The notes beneath the pieces were generated by a model. It saw nothing but the letters and a program-made list of their open reading frames with translations. It had not been told where the DNA came from and made no database searches. Below are positions 1 to 7,553 of a DNA stretch of 64,000 nt, in pieces. The stretch is from the NCBI RefSeq assembly GCF_014873535.1, contig NZ_JADBEF010000001.1, positions 2,418,001 through 2,482,000 on the forward strand, read 5' to 3'. A program made the translations under genes and the position numbers. The DNA is from Nonomuraea africana. Its GTDB lineage: Bacteria > Actinomycetota > Actinomycetes > Streptosporangiales > Streptosporangiaceae. Within the stretch, counting starts at the first letter, position 1. Every line of letters begins with the position of its first letter.

Positions 1-228
1 TGGCAGCGGGCCTCCGGTGAGGACGATCACGGCGAGATCACATTTCATCCGATCAATAGTGCGGAGATCTCTGACTCATCGCACCTATGTCACCTTGTGT
101 CCCATTAGAGTTCGGATCTCTCTGCAGCTGGCCGTGGAAGATCGGGCCGGTCGCGGCATACCTGCCGGGGGAGCGGGTAGGCACGGCGGCATGCTCGGGA
201 GCGAGACGCGGACGTGGGAGGACACACC
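1..228. other. left edge, no gene recognised
   Basis: No open frame here has a convincing start or an actinobacterial codon pattern. The stretch is the leader of the small gene that begins at 229. It may hold the end of a transcription unit lying outside the window, but I see no clear hairpin. Confidence 0.5.
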
Positions 229-471
229 ATGGGCCTAGACGAGACCACCAGGCAGTTGCAGCTCGCCCTGCACGACGCGCAGGTCGCGTTCGACTGCATC
301 GGGCTCGGCCACCTCGATCGCGCGCACACGCACGTGATCACCGCCAGGGCGGCGCTGGACGCCGCCGAGGCCACGCTGCGTCACGCGTTGGACGAGCTGT
401 CGCCTGCTGCGGCCGCGCGCGAAGGGGCGCAGGTCATGGACGCCCTCGAAGGGCAGGAAGCCGGGCGCTGA
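229..471 (+). CDS. small helical hypothetical protein
   Basis: An 80-residue protein I do not recognise. The start at ATG 229 is chosen over the in-frame ATG at 214 because GGGAGGA (216-222) sits six bases before it. The sequence is rich in Ala, Leu and Glu, with one Cys and His residues scattered through the first half. It looks like two or three amphipathic helices (about residues 5-30 and 35-65) with no signal peptide or membrane segment. A soluble small helical protein is likely. It lies about 85 bp before the next small gene on the same strand, so the two may be co-transcribed. Confidence 0.6.
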   Translation: MGLDETTRQLQLALHDAQVAFDCIGLGHLDRAHTHVITARAALDAAEATLRHALDELSPAAAAREGAQVMDALEGQEAGR

Positions 472-556
472 TCGCGTCCGCCCCAGGCGGTGCGGAGCGC
501 CCACCCCCGATCTGGTTAAGTGATGACTTTGCCGATCGATCGAGGGGACTGTGCAC

Positions 557-856
557 ATGGCGCTCACCCACTGGGGTTTCATCTACACGGCCGCCGGCAG
601 CGAGGCCGGTGGATCCGTCAGCGTCGCCGACACGGGTCAGTGCCGCACCGTGCTGGTGGGGGTGCAGAAGCCCGAGGAGGGGATCGAGGTCGCGCGCCGC
701 CTGGTGGCGGAGGGTGTCCAGCTCATCGAGTTGTGCGGCGGGTTCGGGCCGGTCTGGGCCGGGCGCATCATCGAGGCGATCGACGGCGCGGTCCCCGTGG
801 GCACCGTCGGCTACGGACCTGAAGCGGTCGACCAGGTCCACGCGATCTTCTCCTGA
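557..856 (+). CDS. DUF6506-type small protein
   Basis: A 99-residue protein that resembles the DUF6506 family of about 100-residue actinobacterial proteins of unknown function. ATG 557 is preferred to GTG 551 because GAGGGGA (542-548) is eight bases from the ATG but only two from the GTG. The conserved-looking core includes LIELCGGFGPVWAGRIIEA near residues 56-74. The fold appears compact alpha/beta with no export signal. The family call is from memory of sequence pattern; function is unknown. Confidence 0.65.
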   Translation: MALTHWGFIYTAAGSEAGGSVSVADTGQCRTVLVGVQKPEEGIEVARRLVAEGVQLIELCGGFGPVWAGRIIEAIDGAVPVGTVGYGPEAVDQVHAIFS

Positions 857-868
857 CCGGCGGCGTGG

Positions 869-1096
869 TCACAGTCCCGAGGTCGCCTCGTCCGGCTGCG
901 CGACGCGGTCTGGCGCGCTCGGATGGGCGGCGGCGTCTCCAGCGGCCCCTCCGGCGGGGTCGCCGGTGTCGCATCGGCCCCGGCAGTAGCCGTTGGTCAC
1001 GATGAGCCGCCCCCGGACGGAGGTGTAGGCCTCGGGCGGGACCGGAGTGATCACTCCCTGGCAGACCTGACACACGTTCACTTCGCTGGCACTCAT
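869..1096 (-). CDS. small cysteine-motif protein (possible zinc ribbon)
   Basis: A 75-residue product if translation begins at ATG 1096, which has GGGGAGG just upstream on the minus strand; an upstream in-frame ATG lacks a ribosome site. The N-terminal half carries CxxC (CQVC) and CxxxC (CRGRC) about 25 residues apart, which could bind one zinc. The C-terminal half is low-complexity Ala/Pro/Asp and probably disordered. It converges with the DUF6506-type gene, 12 bp apart. Function unknown. Confidence 0.55.
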   Translation of the reverse strand: MSASEVNVCQVCQGVITPVPPEAYTSVRGRLIVTNGYCRGRCDTGDPAGGAAGDAAAHPSAPDRVAQPDEATSGL

Positions 1097-1287
1097 CGGC
1101 CTCCCCTTCGAGAGCCGGACAGGAGAGGAGGCCGGCCTGCCTCCCCGCACGGGCCGACTGCCACAGAAGGAAGCATAGAGTAGTCGCGTGGTTACGTGAG
1201 GTACTTTCACGCCCCTCTTTCAACCCCTCGTCCGCGGGGGGTCGCCGAGCCTGGGGGAGATGTCCAGCGGGGCGGGCGCCCCGGCGC

Positions 1288-1905
1288 TCACCCCATCAGG
1301 TGAACGGCCAGCAGAGTGGTCCAGGTGAAACCGATGGCGACGGTGATCCGCTGGAACAGGCCGCCCAGCCCAACCAGTGACGGCACCTGGGCGAATCCCA
1401 CGCTGGAGACGGCGAACATGGCGAAGAAGGCCACGCCGGTGGCCACGGAGTAGATGCCCCAGCCGGGCTGACTCCGGTGCAGGAGGTCGACGCCGAGCAC
1501 GATGGCGGAGATCGGCCAGGCCACGAAGGTCGGGACCGACACCAGGTCGTGCAGCGCGCCATTGCGGGTGTGCTTCTCGAGTCTGTCGGGGGTGCCGGGC
1601 GGGTAGCCGCTGATGGGATCGGTGACGAACAGCCCCGCGCCGACGAGTCCCAGCCCGTGCAGGCCGATCAGCACGGGAACCAGGACCGAGTCGAGCGCCT
1701 GCCGGAGGCCGACCGCGAAGGCCACGGTCAGCAGGCCCGTGACGATGAAGTTGACCGTCTGGACCCAGCCGTGCTCGCCGAGGGCCAGCGAGCTGACCGG
1801 GTGCCGTAACTGGCTGTAGGACCGGCGCACGGTGCCCGCGACCAGGAAGGTGAGGATGAACAGCGGGCCACTGACCGCGCCGCAGACCAGGAAGAACGTC
1901 GTCAT
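1288..1905 (-). CDS. DUF998 family membrane protein
   Basis: A 205-residue integral membrane protein with about six hydrophobic segments. It has the DUF998 hallmarks: an N-terminal helix ending in a charged loop, RHPVSSLALGEHGWVQ after TM1, and a luminal-type loop with DPISGYPPGTP near the middle. DUF998 proteins are small membrane proteins of unknown function, often beside regulators. A promoter is visible on the minus strand: TTGACT (1964-1959), 18 bp, TAGGTT (1940-1935). The promoter is buried in a perfect palindrome (1942-1965), so the gene is very likely repressed from there. Confidence 0.8.
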   Translation of the reverse strand: MTTFFLVCGAVSGPLFILTFLVAGTVRRSYSQLRHPVSSLALGEHGWVQTVNFIVTGLLTVAFAVGLRQALDSVLVPVLIGLHGLGLVGAGLFVTDPISGYPPGTPDRLEKHTRNGALHDLVSVPTFVAWPISAIVLGVDLLHRSQPGWGIYSVATGVAFFAMFAVSSVGFAQVPSLVGLGGLFQRITVAIGFTWTTLLAVHLMG

Positions 1906-1941
1906 TGTGCCGCCTCTGCATCGGACTTGTGAGCAACCTAC

Positions 1942-1965
1942 GTTGACTAAACGGTATTAGTCAAC
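1942..1965. promoter_or_regulatory. palindromic operator in a divergent promoter
   Basis: A perfect inverted repeat with arms GTTGACTAA (1942-1950) and TTAGTCAAC (1957-1965) separated by six bases. Each arm contains a TTGACT -35 element, one pointing to the DUF998 gene and one to the methyltransferase gene. Size and form fit a TetR- or MarR-family operator. No such regulator is encoded next to it. Confidence 0.7.
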
Positions 1966-2053
1966 TCCAGTTGCTTTTCGAAAGCCGTTGATCGAGGATC
2001 GGATGCCCTGGCAGGCTCGGTCGACGGGCCGGCGGGTGAGGAGGACTTCTGTC

Positions 2054-2857
2054 GTGTCGACGGATGAGAGAGTGCTGCGGCACTACGCGCTGAACGACGA
2101 AGCCGGACGGCTCTGGACGACCGCCCGTGGCACGCTCACCCGCCTGCGCACCTGGGACATCTTCGAGCGGTTCCTCCCCGGAGGCGGGCGGGTCGCCGAC
2201 ATCGGCGGCGGCCCCGGCGCCCACGCGTCGCGTCTCGCCGCGCTCGGCTACGACGTCGTGCTGGTCGATCCGGTGCCACAGCACATCGACCAGGCGTCCG
2301 GCGTCGGCGGTTTCTCGTGCCGGATCGGAGACGCCCGCAGCCTCCCGCTGCCCGACGCCGGTTTCGACGCGGTGCTGCTGATGGGCCCGCTGTACCACCT
2401 CGCTGACGCCGCGGACCGGCGGCTGGCGCTGCGAGAGGCCTTCCGGGTGCTGCGTCCAGGGGGACGGCTGCTGGCCGAGGTCATCGGCCGCCACACGTGG
2501 ATCGTCGACGCGACCTCCCGGAAGCTGCTGGACGACCCCGGTGTCTGGGACACCTTCGAGCTGAACCTGCGCACGGGGCAGAGCAACGATCCCGGCAGCG
2601 TCCCCGATGAGGTCTTCTGGGCGTACTTCCACCGGACGGAGGAGGTGGGGCCCGAGGTGGAGGGGGCCGGCTTCGTCCATGAACGGCTGGTGGCCGTGGA
2701 GGGGTTCGCCTGGCTGCTGGGCGATCTCGAGGAGTTGCTCGGCCGACCGGAGAGCCTGCTGCGTGCGATCCGTCTGACCGAGTCGGAGCCGTCCATGCTG
2801 GGGGTCAGCGCGCACCTGATGGCAGTGGCCTCGAAGCCGGCCCCAGGCCCACACTGA
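2054..2857 (+). CDS. class I SAM-dependent methyltransferase
   Basis: A 267-residue methyltransferase. GTG 2054 is chosen because GAGGAGGA (2038-2045) lies eight bases upstream; the open frame extends further but without a ribosome site. Motif I is VADIGGGPG (residues 47-55), followed by the acidic VDPV ribose-binding strand, GDARSLPLPDAGFDAVLLMGPLYHL (motifs II and III), and a typical 'FRVLRPGG' post-motif. This is the Methyltransf_11/25 fold acting on a small molecule; the substrate cannot be read from sequence. It is divergent from the DUF998 gene and probably shares its operator. Confidence 0.85.
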   Translation: MSTDERVLRHYALNDEAGRLWTTARGTLTRLRTWDIFERFLPGGGRVADIGGGPGAHASRLAALGYDVVLVDPVPQHIDQASGVGGFSCRIGDARSLPLPDAGFDAVLLMGPLYHLADAADRRLALREAFRVLRPGGRLLAEVIGRHTWIVDATSRKLLDDPGVWDTFELNLRTGQSNDPGSVPDEVFWAYFHRTEEVGPEVEGAGFVHERLVAVEGFAWLLGDLEELLGRPESLLRAIRLTESEPSMLGVSAHLMAVASKPAPGPH

Positions 2858-2956
2858 CACCCTGCTCGCATCCGACGGCGACGCGCCCCACCGCGGCGGG
2901 CGCGGACGGCGACCGGACCCGCCGCGTCGCGCCGGGGACGGCGTCGACCGCCCTCG

Positions 2957-3172
2957 CGCGTCGCGTCCGGACGGCGGCGCCTCCTCCTCACGGTGTCGCG
3001 CTCCCGGGGTGCCTTCTCGCGCTCAAGGAGACGGCAGGCCGGCGCCCCCGGGACTGGGACAGCGGCGCCTCCTAGCACGTCGCGTCCCTGATGGCGGCGC
3101 CTTCTCACGGCGTTGCGCTCCGGGGCGCCTTCTCTCGCTCAAGGAGACGGCAGGTCCCGCGCCGTGCCCCCG
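2957..3172. repeat. two diverged ~95-bp direct repeats
   Basis: Copies at about 2958-3052 and 3077-3172 are 119 bp apart. Both contain GCTCAAGGAGACGGCAGG preceded by a GCGCCTTCTC-type block and a CGCGTCC block, with small substitutions and indels between them. No open frame is conserved through both copies. Origin is probably a local duplication. Confidence 0.65.
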
Positions 3173-3260
3173 GGGTGGGCCGAGGGGTGGCACCAGGCCC
3201 GCGGAGTGACCGCGGTCGAGCGCACCCCGGGGGCGAGGCCTCAGTTGTCAGGGGCGCTGG

Positions 3261-3351
3261 CGTACCGGGTGAACGCCGGTTCCGCCCCTGGCGTACCGGT
3301 GAACGCTGGTTCGGCCCCTGGCGTACCGATGAACGCCGGTTCCGCGCCCGC
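3261..3351. repeat. three ~30-bp tandem repeats
   Basis: Units beginning CGTACCG at 3261, 3292 and 3322 each continue with a near-identical GTGAACGCCGGTTCCGCCCC segment. The units are 31 and 30 bp apart and differ at a few positions. They lie between the methyltransferase and the small membrane protein, with no spacer structure like that of a CRISPR. Confidence 0.7.
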
Positions 3352-3459
3352 GCTCCTCTGGGCCTGGGCGCATCCGGGTGTGCTCGCAGGGGTGTGAGAC
3401 TCGCGTCGCCGATGGTCGCGCGACGCCGCGCCGACCGATCTTCGGTGGCGGCTGGGGCC

Positions 3460-3714
3460 CTACTGGGACCGGATCGCGTTCACCACCAGCGCGATGAAGG
3501 CGAGGGTCGCCCCGCCGACCAGGAGCATGCTCCGGACCGCCGACCAGGCCGCCGATCGGGCGCCGGTGATTCTCCCCGCCGCGTCGGCCGCGTCCTTCAC
3601 CGCTTTGCCCCAGCCTCGCCAGGTGTCCAGCGTCCGCTGGAAGCGACGTCCGACGAAGAACAGGACCATCGCGATCACGATGACGAGAACGACCCGACCG
3701 TCCGAGCTTTCCAT
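3460..3714 (-). CDS. small two-helix membrane protein
   Basis: An 84-residue protein with a hydrophobic segment at residues 8-25 (VVLVIVIAMVLFFVG) and another near the C-terminus (SMLLVGGATLAFIALVVNAI), joined by a basic amphipathic loop. ATG 3714 is chosen because GGGGAG lies about seven bases upstream, while GTG 3720 is too close to it. No known family is recognised. It probably sits in the cytoplasmic membrane as a hairpin with both ends inside. Confidence 0.6.
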   Translation of the reverse strand: MESSDGRVVLVIVIAMVLFFVGRRFQRTLDTWRGWGKAVKDAADAAGRITGARSAAWSAVRSMLLVGGATLAFIALVVNAIRSQ

Positions 3715-3812
3715 AGGCACTCTCCCCGCTACGGCTCAACGTGCCGCAAAAATACGACAAAGAACGGGGGCCGGGCCAGAGGAAATCCTCGCCCGGACGG
3801 CCCACCGCCCCG

Positions 3813-3920
3813 CCGTCATCTGGGTGGAACGGAACCGCGCCGGCCACTCCGTCATCTGGGCGGTACGGCGGAGCGGGGGCCGCTCCGTCATCTGGGCGTG
3901 CGGCGGAGGCGGTACGGCGC
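3813..3920. repeat. three 36-bp tandem units before the TetR gene
   Basis: The block CCGTCATCTGGG begins at 3813, 3849 and 3885, exactly 36 bp apart, with partly conserved GC-rich fill between. The period equals twelve codons and the frame that joins the TetR gene is open through it (PSSG repeats). The ribosome site at 3999 argues that translation really starts after the repeats. Confidence 0.65.
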
Positions 3921-3956
3921 CGCGGAGGCTTCCGGCGAACCGCTCGGGAGGCTAGT

Positions 3957-3968
3957 GTTTGGGCAAAC
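3957..3968. promoter_or_regulatory. candidate TetR operator
   Basis: Inverted arms GTTTG and CAAAC around a two-base centre (GTTTGGGCAAAC) lie 42 bp before the TetR start, in the only A/T-containing patch of this upstream region. Position fits autorepression. The short arms make it tentative. Confidence 0.4.
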
Positions 3969-4010
3969 GACCAAGGCAATCACCCAAATCGCTTGCTCAA
4001 GGAGGCTGAA

Positions 4011-4589
4011 ATGGCGGAAGCGTCAGCGGAAAGGGGCCGGGCGACGCGTCAGCGCCTGCTCCAGGCCGCCGTGCCGCTGGTCGGTGAGGTGGGCTGGGGC
4101 GCCGTGACCACCCGCCTGGTGGCGGAGCGGGCCGGGGTGAACCCGGCGCTGGTGCACTACCACTTCGCGTCGGTGACCGACCTGCTCATCGCCGCCTGCA
4201 CCGGCCACGCACGGCTGCTGATCGAGCGGAGCGCGAAGGAGCTGACCGAGCACGCCGACGTGTCCGAGGGCGTCGACTGGCTGCTGGGCGAGCTGTCCCG
4301 CTACTCGGGGACGGACCCGGAGTCCCTGCCCCTGGTCGAGGCGTTCCTGGCGGCCGGCCGGATTCCCGGCCTACGGGCCGAGCTGGCCGTCATCGCCGCC
4401 GAGTTCCGCGCCCACGTCGCCGAGTGGCTGCGCGCCCACGGGCACGACCACGACGCCGACGCCCTCGCCGGGCTGCTCGCGGCCGTCGTGGACGGCGTGA
4501 TCCTGCACCGAACCGTCGACCCCGACCTGGACGTCGCCGCCATGGTCCGTCCACTACGCCGCCTGTTCACCCAGGGAGTGACACCGTGA
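4011..4589 (+). CDS. TetR/AcrR family transcriptional repressor
   Basis: A 192-residue TetR regulator. ATG 4011 follows AAGGAGG (3999-4005) by five bases. The N-terminal helix-turn-helix spans about residues 8-55 (RQRLLQAAVPLVGEVGWGAVTTRLVAERAGVNPALVHYHF, with the usual YHF end of the recognition helix). The rest is the ligand-binding helical domain. Its stop overlaps the start of the flavin monooxygenase by four bases (GTGA), so the two form a coupled operon. The usual arrangement is that the repressor controls this oxygenase and senses its substrate or a related small molecule. Confidence 0.85.
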   Translation: MAEASAERGRATRQRLLQAAVPLVGEVGWGAVTTRLVAERAGVNPALVHYHFASVTDLLIAACTGHARLLIERSAKELTEHADVSEGVDWLLGELSRYSGTDPESLPLVEAFLAAGRIPGLRAELAVIAAEFRAHVAEWLRAHGHDHDADALAGLLAAVVDGVILHRTVDPDLDVAAMVRPLRRLFTQGVTP

Positions 4590-5773
4590 AGACGCTCATC
4601 TGTGGAGCCGGTATCGCCGGCCTCACCCTGGCCTGGCATCTGGAGCGCTCAGGCTGGGACGTCGAACTGGTCGAACGAGCGGCCCGCTTCCGCGACGGCG
4701 GCTACCTGATCGACTTCTACGGCCCCGGACTGGAGGTCGCCGAGCGGATGGGCCTGCGCGGGCGGCTGGAGGCGCAGAGCTACACCATCGAAGGCCTCAC
4801 CTACCGGGACGAGCGCGGCCGCGCGTCCAGCCGCCTCGACATGCCGGGCGACTTCGCCCAGCTCATCAGTCTGCTGAGAGGCGACCTCGCCGCGGCCGTG
4901 CTGAGCGACGTCCGCGCCCCCATCCGGTACGGCACCAGCGTGGCGGCGGTGGAGGAGCGCGCGGACGGTGTCACGGTCACGCTCACCGACGGCTCGCGGC
5001 GCGAGGTCGACCTGCTCGTCGGGGCCGACGGCGCCCACTCCCGGGTCCGTGACCTGGTCTTCGGCCGCGAAGAGGAGTTCGTGCGCTACCTCGGCCACCA
5101 CATCGCCGTCTTCCTCCTCACCGACAAGGCGCTGAACGCGGCCATCGGCAGGCGCTACCAGGCGCTCACGGTGCCGGGGAGGTCGGCGGGCGCCTACGCG
5201 CTGCGGGACGACGCGCTCGCCACGATGTTCCTGCGCCGGGAGCCCGACCCCGCCCTGCCCGTCGACCCGGCCGAGAGCCTGCGCCGGCACTTCGGCGAGC
5301 TCGGCTGGCTCGTCCCCGGCCTGCTTGCCCACTGCCCCGACGACCCGGCGGAGATCTTCTACGACCAGGTCGTCCAGATCGAGATGGACCGCTGGAGCCG
5401 CGGCCGCGTGGTCCTTCTCGGCGACGCCTGCCAGGCCGTCTCGCTCTTCGCCGGGCACGGCTCGTCGGTGGCCATGGCCGCCGCCTGGGTCCTGGCCGAC
5501 GAGTTGCGCGGCGCCGGAGACCGTCTCTCCACGGCCCTCGCCGCCTACGAGGATCGGATGCGGCCGACCATCGAGCGCACCCAGGCGCTGGGACGCCGGG
5601 TCGTCGACTGGATGGCGCCCTCCACCCGGTGGCGGATCGGCGTCCGCGACGGGTTGCTGCGCCTCGCGACCCTGCCCGGCATCAGCCGCCTGCTCCTCAA
5701 CTCCCTCACGCCCGGCACGCACAGCCTGGCCGGCCGCCGTCCCACCGAGCTCCGCGACCTCGCCAAGCACTGA
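4586..5773 (+). CDS. FAD-dependent aromatic/tetracycline-type monooxygenase
   Basis: A 395-residue group A flavin monooxygenase. GTG 4586 overlaps the TetR stop. The dinucleotide fold GAGIAG starts at residue 7, LVGADGAHSRVRD carries the DG motif near residue 152, and GRVVLLGDACQAVSLFAGHGSSVAM is the GD motif binding the FAD ribityl chain. Overall it resembles the PHBH/TetX-like class of single-component NAD(P)H hydroxylases acting on aromatic or polyketide compounds. A role in antibiotic or xenobiotic modification is plausible from the TetR partner but unproved. A strong hairpin terminator follows. Confidence 0.82.
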   Translation: MKTLICGAGIAGLTLAWHLERSGWDVELVERAARFRDGGYLIDFYGPGLEVAERMGLRGRLEAQSYTIEGLTYRDERGRASSRLDMPGDFAQLISLLRGDLAAAVLSDVRAPIRYGTSVAAVEERADGVTVTLTDGSRREVDLLVGADGAHSRVRDLVFGREEEFVRYLGHHIAVFLLTDKALNAAIGRRYQALTVPGRSAGAYALRDDALATMFLRREPDPALPVDPAESLRRHFGELGWLVPGLLAHCPDDPAEIFYDQVVQIEMDRWSRGRVVLLGDACQAVSLFAGHGSSVAMAAAWVLADELRGAGDRLSTALAAYEDRMRPTIERTQALGRRVVDWMAPSTRWRIGVRDGLLRLATLPGISRLLLNSLTPGTHSLAGRRPTELRDLAKH

Positions 5774-5806
5774 TCGCGGATGTCTCGAAGCGCCTTGCCA
5801 CCGTGA

Positions 5807-5842
5807 GCGGGCAGCCCGCCGTCACCGCCGCGGGCTGCCCGC
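5807..5842 (+). terminator. hairpin terminator after the monooxygenase
   Basis: A perfect 12-bp stem, GCGGGCAGCCCG (5807-5818) pairing with CGGGCTGCCCGC (5831-5842), with a 12-base loop. It lies 34 bp after the monooxygenase stop. There is no long T tract, as is common in actinomycetes. Confidence 0.8.
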
Positions 5843-5927
5843 GCTCTTCGGCCCGCCGTACCGGCCGGGCCACGGTCGTCACCGCCTCGTAAGAATTGAC
5901 GGGAGCCCGCGCTTCTACGCTGAACAC

Positions 5928-6515
5928 GTGATCACACTGCGAGTGGGAGCCCTCCTGGCATCGGCCGCGTTGCTGGTGAGCGCGTGCGGCAGCGCCGGGC
6001 CGGGCGACGCGGCCACCCCGGCCCGAGGCGAGGACCCGATGCCGGTGACCGTGACGTCCGCGCCCGCACCGTCCACCCCTGCACCGAGCCAGGCGACGAC
6101 GGCGCCGGTGCCCGCCGCGCTGGCCTTCTCCGCCACGACGCTGGACGGCGCCGCCTTCCAGGGCGCGAGCCTGGCGGGCCGGCCGGTGGTGTTCTGGTTC
6201 TGGGCGCCCTGGTGTCCCAAGTGCCGGTCCGAGGCGCCCGCCGTGAAGGTCGCGGCCGTGAAGTACGACAAGGTCGCCTTCGTCGGCGTGGCAGGGCTCG
6301 ACACCGAGTCGGCGATGAAGGAGTTCGTCCAGCGCACGAGGACCGGCGACATCATTCACCTCGCGGACACGAAGGGCGCGGTGTGGACCAAGCTGGGCGT
6401 CAGCGAGCAGTCCACGTTCGTGTTCATGAGACCGGACGGCTCCACCGAGAAGGCCTCAGGCCCGCTCGGCCACGACGAGTTGGACGGCCACCTCCGCAAG
6501 CTGCTCGAAGGGTAG
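5928..6515 (+). CDS. TlpA/Mpt53-like thioredoxin-fold lipoprotein
   Basis: A 195-residue exported thiol-disulfide oxidoreductase. The N-terminus is a lipoprotein signal ending in LVSAC (Cys near residue 21), followed by a Pro/Thr/Ala linker to about residue 60 and a redoxin/TlpA domain with the redox motif WCPKC. It should be anchored outside the membrane and exchange disulfides with secreted or haem-handling proteins. GTG 5928 sits six bases after TACGCT (5916-5921), so the message is probably leaderless; TTGACG is at 5896. It is followed directly by a CcdA-type membrane protein that can feed it electrons, as in the Mycobacterium Rv2877c/Mpt53 pair. Confidence 0.82.
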   Translation: MITLRVGALLASAALLVSACGSAGPGDAATPARGEDPMPVTVTSAPAPSTPAPSQATTAPVPAALAFSATTLDGAAFQGASLAGRPVVFWFWAPWCPKCRSEAPAVKVAAVKYDKVAFVGVAGLDTESAMKEFVQRTRTGDIIHLADTKGAVWTKLGVSEQSTFVFMRPDGSTEKASGPLGHDELDGHLRKLLEG

Positions 6516-6552
6516 GGTCCGCCGTGCCCGTCGCCGGTCGGGAGGGGCGCGC

Positions 6553-7431
6553 GTGAACGTCGCCGACCTGCCCCTCGCCCTGGCGCTCACCGCCGGGATG
6601 GTGGCCGCGTTCAACCCGTGCGGGTTCGCGATGCTGCCCGCCTACCTCACCCTGCTGATCACGGACTCCGCGCAGGCCGGTCGACCCCCTGCGGGTGGCG
6701 CCACCGGCGGTCGCGGACCCGTCACCAGGGCGCTGATTCTGTCAGCCGCCATGACCGCCGGATTCGTCACGGTCTTCGTGCTGTTCGGGCTCCTCGTCCA
6801 CGCGCTGGCCGTCTCGGTCGGCCGCTACCTGCCCTGGGTGACCGTCGTCATCGGCGTGGGCCTGACCGTGCTCGGACTCTGGCTGCTGAGCGGCCGCGAG
6901 CTCCTGCTGCGCCTCCCCGGGCTCGCCACCGGCCGTCCCACCACCTCGCCGCTGTCGCTGTACGGCTACGGCCTGTCGTACGCGATCGCCTCTCTGTCCT
7001 GCACGGTGGGGCCGTTCCTGGCGGTGACGTCCGCGTCGCTTGCGGGCGGCGGCGCGCTCGGCGGCCTCGCGGCCTTCGCGGCGTACGCGCTCGGCATGGG
7101 CCTGGTCGTCGCGGTGCTGTCCCTGGCGGTGGCGCTCGCCCGCGCCGCCGCGGTGGCCAGGCTGCGGCGGCTGCTGCCGTACGTCTCCAGAGCCGGCGGC
7201 GGCCTGCTCGTCCTGGCGGGGCTGTACGTCTGCTACTACGGCTTCTACGAGCTGCGCGTTTTCGCGGGAGGGGAAACCGACGACCCGATCGTGGGCGCCG
7301 CGACAGCCGTCCAGGGCGTGCTGGCCGGCTGGCTGGCGGCTCTGGGGCCTGGTTGGATCACCGTCGCCCTGGCCGCGCTCATCGGCGGCGCCTTCTTCGT
7401 CCGCGCGGTACGGCGGCGCGCCCGCGCCTGA
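6553..7431 (+). CDS. CcdA/DsbD-type cytochrome c biogenesis membrane protein
   Basis: A 292-residue polytopic membrane protein with about seven helices. The first helix carries the family motif FNPCGFAMLPAY with the reactive Cys, and a second Cys occurs in SYAIASLSCTVGPFL of a later helix. These two cysteines carry electrons across the membrane from cytoplasmic thioredoxin. GTG 6553 has GGAGGGG upstream. The extracytoplasmic partner is surely the adjacent thioredoxin-like lipoprotein, 37 bp upstream. The C-terminal helix is an extra segment after a short loop. Confidence 0.85.
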   Translation: MNVADLPLALALTAGMVAAFNPCGFAMLPAYLTLLITDSAQAGRPPAGGATGGRGPVTRALILSAAMTAGFVTVFVLFGLLVHALAVSVGRYLPWVTVVIGVGLTVLGLWLLSGRELLLRLPGLATGRPTTSPLSLYGYGLSYAIASLSCTVGPFLAVTSASLAGGGALGGLAAFAAYALGMGLVVAVLSLAVALARAAAVARLRRLLPYVSRAGGGLLVLAGLYVCYYGFYELRVFAGGETDDPIVGAATAVQGVLAGWLAALGPGWITVALAALIGGAFFVRAVRRRARA

Positions 7432-7503
7432 GGCCGCGCACCGCCTGCCCGCCGGTTCACCGGGAGGGTGATCAGGATGTGGCGGTTTCCCGTAAGGAGC
7501 TCG

Positions 7504-7515
7504 GCGGAATTCCGC
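7504..7515. promoter_or_regulatory. perfect 12-bp palindrome before the serine hydrolase
   Basis: GCGGAATTCCGC lies 38 bp upstream of the likely leaderless start at 7554, near the -35 zone. It may be an operator. Only one site is seen. Confidence 0.35.
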
Positions 7516-7553
7516 AATGGTCCTGGCCCAGGCGGCGTCAATAGCGTGGCGAA

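Larger units (their letters stand above)
2858..3459. other. 602-bp repeat-rich spacer without a gene
   Basis: Several frames are open on both strands because the DNA is extremely GC-rich. None has a ribosome site, and all translate to Arg/Pro/Ala-rich sequence unlike a protein. The space is filled mostly by two sets of direct repeats described separately. Confidence 0.6.

Noticed and set aside
3261..3351. Tandem repeats considered as a CRISPR array
   Set aside because: The units are contiguous with no unique spacers, and no cas gene is present.
3091..4010. Open frames through the repeat-rich spacer, including one joined to the TetR gene
   Set aside because: No ribosome site upstream, Arg/Pro-rich translation, and a strong AAGGAGG at 3999 marks the TetR start.
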